NCBI RefSeq assembly: GCF_025950095.1
Contig: NZ_JAPDDR010000005.1
Span: forward strand, 62,001 to 126,000
Direction of reading: 5' to 3'
Origin: Luteolibacter rhizosphaerae
GTDB lineage: Bacteria > Verrucomicrobiota > Verrucomicrobiia > Verrucomicrobiales > Akkermansiaceae
DNA length: 64,000 bases
Shown piece after piece: positions 1 through 7,041 of this stretch. Made by a program: the position numbers and the translations under genes. The notes under the pieces are model-generated. The model saw only the letters and a program-made list of their open reading frames with translations, did no database searches and had not been told where the DNA came from. Numbering within the stretch: position 1 is the first letter of the stretch; each line of letters opens with the position of its first letter.

Positions 1-696
1 CGGAATGAAATCGACACCGTCCGGCAGCGTGCAGCCCGAGGCGGGAGTCACCGTCAGGAGCACATTGGCGCCATCGTTCGTGGCCTTGAATTCCCAGCCG
101 TCCGCCTTGATCGGCGCGGTCGTGCGGGCCGCTTCAAAGAGCGCTGTCTGGCTGGCATCCACCTCTGCGCTGTCCTTCACCGGCAGCGAAAGGGTGAAGC
201 TTCCCGCCTCATCCAGGCACTGGCCGGTCTTGCAAATCTGCCAGGTCGCACTCGCCTTGATCTCGGCCACCGAATCCTTCGCCAGCGTCGCCGGTGGGGT
301 GATCTCCACCATGAAGACCGGACTGCCCGAGAAGTAGAAGCTCTGGTTCTCCAGCAGGCCCACCTCGACCTTCGGCGCCGGCCACTGGATCGGCCCGGCG
401 CTGAATCCCTCGGGCAGCACCCACTCGATCTTCAGCCCCTGCTCGATCCCGCCGGAGTTCTGGTAGTAGCTGTGCCAACCCTCCGGGTGGCCCAGCCGCA
501 GCGCCACCGTGAATGGCTTGCCCGCTGCGATCGAATAAACTTCCGAGACCAAAGTGGCCGTGCTCTTCGCCTTGCCGCCCGCGGACTCCGCTCCCGGCAG
601 GCCGAAGCTCATTTTCTCCTCCTGCGCCGCGACGGGAAAGATCAGCAAAAGAGCGAGGAAAAGACGCAGGAATGGAAGATGAATGGCCATGAGCAT
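1..696 (-). CDS. DsbD/ScsB-type N-terminal domain protein (partial, runs off left edge)
   Basis: This is the N-terminal 232 codons of a minus-strand gene whose 3' end lies outside the window. Translation from ATG 696 (or the in-frame ATG at 690) gives a signal peptide (hydrophobic run LRLFLALLLIFPVAAQ), then a domain with the pattern GHPEGWHSYYQNSGG and WVLPEGFSAGPIQWPAPKV. These match the N-terminal extracytoplasmic domain of DsbD/ScsB thiol:disulfide interchange proteins (general form PGWHTYWknPGDsG...W.LP.Gf..gpi.WP.P). A CKTGQC motif near residue 148 would be the redox-active or structural cysteine pair of that domain. In the family this domain precedes a membrane electron-carrier domain and a C-terminal thioredoxin-like domain, which cannot be seen here. 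The likely role is passing reducing equivalents to envelope proteins. No partner gene is visible. Confidence 0.75.
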   Translation of the reverse strand, partial: MLMAIHLPFLRLFLALLLIFPVAAQEEKMSFGLPGAESAGGKAKSTATLVSEVYSIAAGKPFTVALRLGHPEGWHSYYQNSGGIEQGLKIEWVLPEGFSAGPIQWPAPKVEVGLLENQSFYFSGSPVFMVEITPPATLAKDSVAEIKASATWQICKTGQCLDEAGSFTLSLPVKDSAEVDASQTALFEAARTTAPIKADGWEFKATNDGANVLLTVTPASGCTLPDGVDFIP

Positions 697-820
697 GCCG
701 ACCGGCGGTGTCAGGCTAGAGAAGATGCCCCGTCGCTTCATCCAAAAATTTCGAGCCCTCTACCAGCCTCCTCCTCCACGGCACCCGTTCTTCTCCTATT
801 CATCCGATCCATCTTGGCCC

Positions 821-860
821 AAAAAAATACCGGACGAGCCTTGGAGACCCGACCGGTATT
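821..860 (-). terminator. Rho-independent terminator of the glycine-zipper gene
   Basis: Read on the minus strand, arms AATACCGG (853-860) and CCGGTATT (826-833) close a 19-nt loop that has further pairing potential, followed by a run of T (821-827). It lies 24 bp past the stop of the lipoprotein gene at 884. The rest of 697-883 holds no plausible gene. Confidence 0.75.
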
Positions 861-883
861 GAAAGGCGAAACAGGGGAAAGAT

Positions 884-1144
884 CTAGTAGCCCTCGTAGT
901 AACGGCGGCGGTTCTCCTGATCCTGCGCGTTGCCGATCGCGGCACCGCCGGCTGCACCCACGCCAGCGCCGATCAAGGCACCTTCTCCGGCTCGACCGGA
1001 CTGGTTGCCGATGACGGCACCTGCGGCGGCTCCGCCTAGGGCTCCGATGACAGCACCACGCTGGGTGTTCGGGCCGGCCGGTGCTGCGCAGTTGCTGAGG
1101 ACCCCGGCCGTGGCCAAGGCGATGAGTGCAAGGGATTTGTTCAT
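884..1144 (-). CDS. Small glycine-zipper lipoprotein
   Basis: The 86-residue product begins with a hydrophobic signal sequence ending in a lipobox-like VLSNC (Cys 19), so it is probably a lipoprotein. The body carries GxxxG-type runs (GAVIGALGGAAAGAVIGNQ and GALIGAGVGAAGGAAIG) typical of glycine-zipper 2TM proteins such as SlyB/OmpA-type zippers and the Gram-negative envelope stress family. The C-terminus is short and charged (QENRRRYYEGY). The function is unknown beyond membrane association; family members affect envelope integrity. It is monocistronic: its own terminator follows and pyrD lies 101 bp upstream on the same strand. Confidence 0.75.
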   Translation of the reverse strand: MNKSLALIALATAGVLSNCAAPAGPNTQRGAVIGALGGAAAGAVIGNQSGRAGEGALIGAGVGAAGGAAIGNAQDQENRRRYYEGY

Positions 1145-1245
1145 GGTGTTCGGATCAAGTTGCGGGGGAAAGTCCGCTAGATCCCTGCTTTCGCAAGGCG
1201 GAATGCAATTCCCGTCTGAATCGACGTGATACCGTCCTCATTTAT

Positions 1246-2283
1246 TCAGGCCTTCATGCCCTCAAGCGCCCGGGCGCAGTCGGTCACCAACCGCGGACCT
1301 TGGAAGATGAAGGCCGAGTAGATCTGCACTAGGCTCGCGCCCGCCTTGATCTTATCCACCGCGTCTTGGGCGCAGGAGATCCCGCCGACCCCGATGATCG
1401 GGATACGTCCGCCGAACTCTCCCGCAAAGGCCCGGATGATTTCCGTGCTGCGCTGCGTGAGGGGGCGACCGGAGAGCCCGCCCGCTTCATGAGCCCGCGG
1501 ATGGCCTGCTACAGGTTCGCGCGCCAACGTGGTGTTGGTCGCGATGAGCCCGTCCAGGCCACCCTCCAAGAACACCCGTGCCAAGGAACTCACGTGGGGG
1601 GGATCCAGATCCGGCGCCACCTTGAAGAGCAGGGGCACATGCCTCCCGTGCTCCTTCTCCAACGCGGCCTGCTCTTTCTTGAGCCGCTCTAGCAGCCGGG
1701 CGGAGGCTTCCTCGCTCTGTAAATCGCGTAGCCCCGGCGTGTTCGGGGAAGAGAGGTTCACCGCGATGTAGTCCGCCACCGGATAGGCGGCCCGCAGGCA
1801 GGCCAGGTAATCGTCCGCAGCATTCTGGTTCGGCGTGTCCTTGTTCTTGCCGATGTTGAAGCCGATGACTCCGTCGAAGTGCTTGGATCGGCGCACGTTT
1901 TCCACCCCTGCCTCGATCCCGGGATTGTTGAAGCCCATCCGGTTGATGATCGCCTCGTGCTCGACCAAGCGGAACAGGCGCGGCTTCGGATTACCCGCCT
2001 GCGGCCGCGGCGTGATGGTCCCGATCTCCACGAAACCGAAGCCGAGCCGGCCCAGCGCGTCGATCGTGTTGCCTTCCTTGTCCAACCCCGCCGCAAGTCC
2101 GACCCGGTTCGGGAAGCGCAGGCCCATCGCCTCCACCGGAGCGAGAAACTCCTCTTCGGGGAACATGAGCTTCAGCGCTCCGACTTTTTCTGCCAGTCGC
2201 AAGCCCCGAAGGCTCAAATGGTGGGCACTCTCGGCGTCCAGTTGGAACAGCAGGCTACGGGCAATCGAATAGGCGTCGGGCAC
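1246..2283 (-). CDS. pyrD: Dihydroorotate dehydrogenase (quinone), class 2
   Basis: Oxidises dihydroorotate to orotate with a membrane quinone as acceptor (fourth step of pyrimidine synthesis). The class 2 hallmarks are present in order: an N-terminal amphipathic helix segment (SIARSLLFQLDAESAH), FMN/substrate motifs GLAAGLDKEGN and GTITPRPQAGNPKPRLFRL, NRMGFNNPG, the catalytic loop NLSSPNTPGLR with the class 2 serine base, LIATNTT, GGLSGRPL, and the FMN phosphate site GVGGI...AGASLVQIYSAF. The open frame extends to a TTG at 2361, but the GTG at 2283 gives PDAYSIARSLLFQ near the N-terminus and 345 residues, close to the usual length of about 340, so I prefer it. It is the last gene of a minus-strand run fbp-hemW-pyrD. 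Nothing marks it as unusual. Confidence 0.93.
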   Translation of the reverse strand: MPDAYSIARSLLFQLDAESAHHLSLRGLRLAEKVGALKLMFPEEEFLAPVEAMGLRFPNRVGLAAGLDKEGNTIDALGRLGFGFVEIGTITPRPQAGNPKPRLFRLVEHEAIINRMGFNNPGIEAGVENVRRSKHFDGVIGFNIGKNKDTPNQNAADDYLACLRAAYPVADYIAVNLSSPNTPGLRDLQSEEASARLLERLKKEQAALEKEHGRHVPLLFKVAPDLDPPHVSSLARVFLEGGLDGLIATNTTLAREPVAGHPRAHEAGGLSGRPLTQRSTEIIRAFAGEFGGRIPIIGVGGISCAQDAVDKIKAGASLVQIYSAFIFQGPRLVTDCARALEGMKA

Positions 2284-2422
2284 CCCCGGACCCTGCACGT
2301 CCCGTTTCCATTCTCCAATCCCGAACCGCGTCTCAAAACATCGTTTTCGACGATGTTTCAACGGTATTTAGTGTTTGAATCGATGTCTTCCGGAAACTCG
2401 TCAAGACAGACATTTCCAGACC

Positions 2423-3508
2423 TCACACCAGCTCTGCCGCGATCGGATCGACCAGCGGCGAACCGGCCAGCGTCAGCACCAGCCGCCCGTCCTTCTCCTC
2501 CGCCAGCCCATGCTCGATCAGGCGCCCTACGCCCGCCCCATCGACCAATGAAAGCGGAACGCCCTCGTCGGTTCGTAACATCAGCGCGATCCGCTCCAAC
2601 CGCCGCTGCTCGGCGTCCAGCGATTCGGCCTCTTCCACCGCATTGCCCAAGCTAGCCACCATCCTTACATAGCCCGCCGTGTCAGCGATGTTCTTGCTTC
2701 TCAGGTTGCCCACGGTGGACACTGCGGAAGGCCCGAGCCCAAGATAGTCCTCACCCCGCCAATAGCCCCGGTTGTGGGAAGACCGATGTCCCGGCTTGGC
2801 ATAATTGGAAGTCTCGTAGTGCTCGAAGCCAGCCGCCTTCAGCATCTCGTCCGCCAGCAGGAAGAAGCGCGCGTTCACATCCTCGCTCTCGCTCACCTCG
2901 CCGCGTCTCAGCGATTCGAAGAAGGCGGTGTCTTCCTCGTAGGTGAGGTTGTAGGCCGAGATGTGATCGGGTTGCAGCGCGATCGCAGTCTTCAGGGTGG
3001 ATCGCCAGTCCTCCTCGGACTGACCGGGAATCGCGAACATCAAGTCGATGTTCACCTCCGGCATTCCGGCTTCCCGCAAGATACCCACGGCCGCAGCCGC
3101 CTCCTCGGCCGAGTGCTCGCGTCCCAGCTTCTCCAGCACATGGGGCGTGAAGGACTGGATGCCCAGCGAGACCCGAGTGACGCCCAGTTCCCTGAAAAGC
3201 CGAGCCTTCGCCACATCGAAGGTCGCCGGGTTCGCCTCAAAGGTCACTTCATCCAGGCCCTGCAGATCCAGCAACTCGCCCAAGCCGCCGAAGAGCTTCC
3301 GCAAGTGGGTGGGGGAGAGCATCGAGGGCGTGCCGCCGCCGAGGTAGAGCGTGCGCGGCTTTTCCTCCAAAGCTTCGATCCGGAGCTTCGCTTCCCGTAG
3401 CAAACCCTCCACAAACTCGCCTACCGGGGTGTTGCCCGGCGTGTGCTTGTAGAACGAGCAATAAGGGCAAACCCGGTGGCAGAACGGAATATGGAGGTAG
3501 AGCAGCAA
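2423..3508 (-). CDS. hemW: Radical SAM heme chaperone HemW (HemN-like)
   Basis: The 361-residue protein opens with LYLHIPFCHRVCPYCSFY, giving the CxxxCxxC cluster motif of radical SAM enzymes close to the N-terminus. It continues with YLGGGTPSML and a HemN-type C-terminal domain (for example NRGYWRGEDYLGLGPSA). Family knowledge: short HemN paralogues that start directly with the SAM domain are HemW, which bind and insert heme rather than oxidise coproporphyrinogen. True HemN carries an extra N-terminal extension that is missing here. The gene lies 59 bp downstream of the bisphosphatase gene and about 140 bp upstream of the chosen pyrD start, all on the minus strand. HemW is favoured over HemN by length and N-terminus. 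Confidence 0.85.
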   Translation of the reverse strand: MLLYLHIPFCHRVCPYCSFYKHTPGNTPVGEFVEGLLREAKLRIEALEEKPRTLYLGGGTPSMLSPTHLRKLFGGLGELLDLQGLDEVTFEANPATFDVAKARLFRELGVTRVSLGIQSFTPHVLEKLGREHSAEEAAAAVGILREAGMPEVNIDLMFAIPGQSEEDWRSTLKTAIALQPDHISAYNLTYEEDTAFFESLRRGEVSESEDVNARFFLLADEMLKAAGFEHYETSNYAKPGHRSSHNRGYWRGEDYLGLGPSAVSTVGNLRSKNIADTAGYVRMVASLGNAVEEAESLDAEQRRLERIALMLRTDEGVPLSLVDGAGVGRLIEHGLAEEKDGRLVLTLAGSPLVDPIAAELV

Positions 3509-3567
3509 ACGCGCACTCTTTCAGCCTCGCGCGCCGCGGTCAATGCGGGCTCCTGCGGAGCTTCGGC

Positions 3568-4617
3568 TCAATCCACCAGCAGCACCTCTCCCTTAGCGGA
3601 GCGCAGGCGGAAGGTCTTCGCGGAGAGATCGTGTGCGGCCTTGATCGAGCGGACGGTGCGGCTCTTCACGCGCATGAGCACGGAGTGGGTGCGTGCAATC
3701 TTGCCTTCGACCCTCACTCCCCGGAGCAGGGTGCTGTCGGAGATCCCTGTCGCACTGAAGAGAATGCGATCCCCTTTGGCTAGGTCCTTCGAGAGATAGA
3801 CCCGGTCGAGCAGCTTCTCGTAGCCCTCGGCGATCAAGAGGCGTCTTTCCAAACCGTCCTTCGGCCAGATCTTTGCTTGGAGTCCACCCCCAAGGCATCG
3901 CAGCCCGGCGGCCGAGAGCACGCCTTCCGGGGAGCCTCCGATGCCGACATAGAGATCCACATTGCTTTCGGGCAGGGCAGGAGCAATGGCTGCTGCAATA
4001 TCGCCATCCGAGATCATGCGCAGCTTCGCGCCGATGCGCCGGACGGCGTCCATGTAGGGCTCGTTGCGGGGGCGATCGAGGATCATCACAACGATGTCGC
4101 GGATGTCCTTCTCCAGGATCTTCGCGGTGATCTTGATCACTTCCTCCGTGGGCGCCTCCACGCTGATCGGCAGCTTCGGATCGGCCATGAAGGCTTTCCG
4201 GACTTTCTCGGGGTAAGCAAGTTTTTCGAGGTAGAAGGCCGGGATGTCCTCGAGCGCGCTCGCCTCGCCATCCATGGGGATCGCGGCGGCGATGCATGAG
4301 ACGGAGTTCGCCATGCCCTTGGAGACATTAGTCGTTCCATCGACGGGATCGAGGGCGATATGAAATTGTGGAGAGCCTTCCTCCCAGGTGCCGACCTTCT
4401 CGCCTTTGAAGATCCCGGGAGCCTCGTCCTTGATGCCCTCGCCGATCACGACCTCACCGCGCATGTCCATTAGGTCGAACATGCCGCGGATCGCATCGCA
4501 GGCAGCCGCATCCGCGGCCTCCTTGTCGCCGCGTCCCATCCAACGGTGGGCTACGATCGCAGCACCCTCCGTGGCACGGAGGAAGTCCATTTCGAAGATA
4601 CGTTCCGGGTCGATCAT
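3568..4617 (-). CDS. glpX: Fructose-1,6-bisphosphatase class II (GlpX type)
   Basis: Hydrolyses fructose-1,6-bisphosphate to fructose-6-phosphate in gluconeogenesis. The 349-residue frame from ATG 4617 starts MIDPERIFEMDFLRATEGAA and shows GlpX hallmarks: GRGDKEAADAAACDAIR, GEVVIGEGIKDEAP, the metal-binding DPVDGTTNVSKG, and GGSPEGVLSAAGLRCLGGG. The open frame extends upstream to 4830, but that part is arginine-rich, overlaps rhaB and is not conserved-looking, so ATG 4617 is chosen. It sits 47 bp behind rhamnulokinase. Rhamnulose-1-phosphate cleavage yields DHAP, so co-expression with a gluconeogenic bisphosphatase makes metabolic sense. The operon link is inferred from spacing only. Confidence 0.9.
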   Translation of the reverse strand: MIDPERIFEMDFLRATEGAAIVAHRWMGRGDKEAADAAACDAIRGMFDLMDMRGEVVIGEGIKDEAPGIFKGEKVGTWEEGSPQFHIALDPVDGTTNVSKGMANSVSCIAAAIPMDGEASALEDIPAFYLEKLAYPEKVRKAFMADPKLPISVEAPTEEVIKITAKILEKDIRDIVVMILDRPRNEPYMDAVRRIGAKLRMISDGDIAAAIAPALPESNVDLYVGIGGSPEGVLSAAGLRCLGGGLQAKIWPKDGLERRLLIAEGYEKLLDRVYLSKDLAKGDRILFSATGISDSTLLRGVRVEGKIARTHSVLMRVKSRTVRSIKAAHDLSAKTFRLRSAKGEVLLVD

Positions 4618-4664
4618 GAGAGGGAGAGAGGAAGCATTCCGTTGGCAAGGCTTAGCCGAATCCC

Positions 4665-6137
4665 TCAGCCGCCGATGACCGATTTGAATCGGTCGTATGC
4701 CTGCTGCCACTGGTCGCCGTTGCGGGCCTGATACACTTGGAAATCGAATGAGCGCCGAATCAGCGCTCGCCCGGCGGCGAGGTCGGGCAAGTTGCCGGTG
4801 GCGATCATCTGGACCACGATGTTGCCACATGAGGTGGCCTCAATCGGTCCGGCGATGACTTCGATGCCAAGGGCATCGGCGGTCGCTTGGGCAAGGAAGG
4901 CATTCTGGATCCCGCCGCCCCCGGCGTGAAGCCGCGTGAAGCGCTTGCCGGAAAGCTTGCAGAAGTTCTCGAAGACCACGCGGTATTTCAGCGCGAGCGA
5001 CTCGGAGGCGACCCGGAGAATCGTGCCTTTGTCGATCGGCACGGCCTGACCGCTCCGTTCGCACCAAGCGCGGATTTTTTCGGGCATGTCACCCGGTGCC
5101 GCGAAGATCGGATCGTCCGGATCGATGAAGGCGGAGAAGGCCGGCGCTGCTTCTGCCAGCTTGGCCATCTCTCCATACGAGATCGCCTCACCGTCCAAGG
5201 TCCATTGGCGCTTGCACTCCTGGATCAACCAGAGCCCTGCGATGTTCTTGAGAAAACGGACGGTGCCTTCGACGCCGAGTTCATTGCAGCAGCGGGCGGC
5301 GAATGCTTCCTGTGTGCGGATCGGCTCGCGGGTCTCCAGTCCCATGATCGACCACGTGCCGGAGGAGAGCCACAGCGCATCTTCTCCCTCCATCGGGATG
5401 CCCGCCACTGCGGCAGCGGTATCGTGTGTGGCGCCCGCGACGACCGGGATGCCTTCCATTCCGATTTCCCGTGCCACTTCCTTGCGGATGGGGCCGAGAA
5501 TCGTCCCGGGAGGGACGATTTTGTCGAAGATCTTCGCGGGCAAGCCCAGTGCCTCAATGGTTTCGAGAGACCATTCACCGGTCGCGGGATCGACGAGTTG
5601 GGAAGTGGAGGCGTTGGTCCTTTCCACCGCCATCACTCCGCTCAGCCAGTAAGCGAGCAGGTCAGGGATGAAAAGCAATCGATCCGCCGCCGCGAGGGCA
5701 GGTGAGCCGAGCTTCTTCTCCGCCATCAGGTGCAGCGAGGTATTGTAGAAATTCGTCGTGATGCCGGTGCGGGCATAGATCTCCGACTCCGGCAGCAGGG
5801 CATGCATCAGCTCCGGCATGCCTTCGTGGCGCGGGTCGCGATATTGATGCGGCATGCCTAACAGACGCCCGTGCTCGTCCAGCAATCCGAAGTCCACCGC
5901 CCAAGTGTCGATGCCGATGGCGCGGATGTCCTTGCCATACTTCTCCACCCCGCGGCGCAGGCCTTCGAGGATGTCGCGGAACAGGCCGAGGATATTCCAG
6001 TAAGAGCCGCCCGGCAGGTCCGTGCCGGGATTGTCGAAGCGGTGAATTTCTTCGAGGCTCAGGGTGTTGAGGTCGGTGACACCGGCGATCACGCGACCGC
6101 TGCCGGCCCCGAGGTCGATAGCAAGGAAAACAGACAT
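4665..6137 (-). CDS. rhaB: Rhamnulokinase (FGGY kinase)
   Basis: Phosphorylates L-rhamnulose to L-rhamnulose-1-phosphate. The 490-residue frame matches RhaB in length and motifs: N-terminal phosphate loop FLAIDLGAGSGRV, IGIDTWAVDFGLLDEHG, PHQYRDPR, TGITTNFYNTSLHLMAEK, and the second ATPase loop VVAGATHDTAAAVAGIP. The C-terminal FGGY half contains RLHAGGGGIQNAFLAQATADALG. It lies 51 bp downstream of the DeoR-type regulator on the same strand and opposite the aldolase/dehydrogenase gene, so the sugar assignment is supported by both sequence and context. No rhamnose isomerase (RhaA) or transporter is present in this window. Confidence 0.92.
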   Translation of the reverse strand: MSVFLAIDLGAGSGRVIAGVTDLNTLSLEEIHRFDNPGTDLPGGSYWNILGLFRDILEGLRRGVEKYGKDIRAIGIDTWAVDFGLLDEHGRLLGMPHQYRDPRHEGMPELMHALLPESEIYARTGITTNFYNTSLHLMAEKKLGSPALAAADRLLFIPDLLAYWLSGVMAVERTNASTSQLVDPATGEWSLETIEALGLPAKIFDKIVPPGTILGPIRKEVAREIGMEGIPVVAGATHDTAAAVAGIPMEGEDALWLSSGTWSIMGLETREPIRTQEAFAARCCNELGVEGTVRFLKNIAGLWLIQECKRQWTLDGEAISYGEMAKLAEAAPAFSAFIDPDDPIFAAPGDMPEKIRAWCERSGQAVPIDKGTILRVASESLALKYRVVFENFCKLSGKRFTRLHAGGGGIQNAFLAQATADALGIEVIAGPIEATSCGNIVVQMIATGNLPDLAAGRALIRRSFDFQVYQARNGDQWQQAYDRFKSVIGG

Positions 6138-6188
6138 GGGTTCAGAGAGACACGAAACAATCCAGACAGGGAGAGGGCGGGGGAGGGC

Positions 6189-6956
6189 TTACCTCGCGAA
6201 GCGCAGATCGAAGGGAGCATCCTTCAGATGGCTCTTCGCGAAGGCGCGGGATTCCCGGTCGGTGACGAGAGCTTCCAATTCATTCGGCGCGGCGAAAAAG
6301 TAGTCGGTCTTCACGCCGAACTTGGTGTGATCGAGAAGCGCGCAGCTCCAGGTGGCGTGCTCGAGCATCATGCGCTTGAGCCGGGCCTGCTCCGGATTCG
6401 GCTCGCTGACACCGAGGGTCGGATGCAAGCCACCGCCGGAGAAGAAGAAGCGGTCGATGCGCAGGGAGCGCAGCGAATTCTCAGTGATCATTCCGGAGAA
6501 ACGCCGTCCACGCTGCTCGAAGATTCCGCCGAGCTGCACCAGCTCGATGTCCTCGTCCCGCGAGGACAAGCGCTCTACCACGGCGAGGGAGTAAGTGACG
6601 ACCCGGAGCGGGAGACCTTCAGGAAGGGCACCCGCGAATTCCAAGGCCGTCGTCGAGGCGTCAAGCAGAATGGTCTCGCCGGGGAGCAGCAGCCGCACCG
6701 CCTCGCGGGCGATCGCCAGCTTTTCTTCAAGCTGCCGTGATTCACGCTCCTGCTGAGAAAGTTCGCCCAGAGGGGCAGTGGCATCCATGGCGCCCCCGTG
6801 GGTTCGGCGGAGGTGCCCCCGTCTCCCCAAAAGGTCCAAGTCCCGGCGGATGGTTTCCTCGGTGACGGAGAATCCTTTTGCCAAGTCGGTGGTACGAACC
6901 GTTCCATGTCGACGCACCTTCTCTAGGATCTGACGTTGTCGTTCTGCGGCCAGCAT
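6189..6956 (-). CDS. DeoR-family transcriptional regulator of rhamnose genes
   Basis: An N-terminal helix-turn-helix of the DeoR type (AAERQRQILEKVRRHG, then TTDLAKGFSVTEETIRRDLDLL) is followed by RRTHGGAM and a sugar-isomerase-like effector domain (ETILLDASTTALEFAGAL, VVTYSLAVVERL, SGMITENSLRSLRIDRFFFS). I chose ATG 6956 (MLAAERQRQIL, 255 residues). The upstream ATG at 7004 would add 16 residues and leave only 37 bp for two divergent promoters. DeoR regulators usually sense a sugar phosphate, here plausibly rhamnulose-1-phosphate, and repress flanking genes. Gram-negative enteric bacteria use AraC-type RhaR/RhaS instead. The effector and operator are inferred, not seen. Confidence 0.87.
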   Translation of the reverse strand: MLAAERQRQILEKVRRHGTVRTTDLAKGFSVTEETIRRDLDLLGRRGHLRRTHGGAMDATAPLGELSQQERESRQLEEKLAIAREAVRLLLPGETILLDASTTALEFAGALPEGLPLRVVTYSLAVVERLSSRDEDIELVQLGGIFEQRGRRFSGMITENSLRSLRIDRFFFSGGGLHPTLGVSEPNPEQARLKRMMLEHATWSCALLDHTKFGVKTDYFFAAPNELEALVTDRESRAFAKSHLKDAPFDLRFAR

Positions 6957-7041
6957 GTGGGATTCTGTGGGAAATTGCTTGCTTTCGTGGGTTTTGTTCA
7001 GCATTCCCCCGTCTCGTCAATCGCAAACGTAATAGCACTCC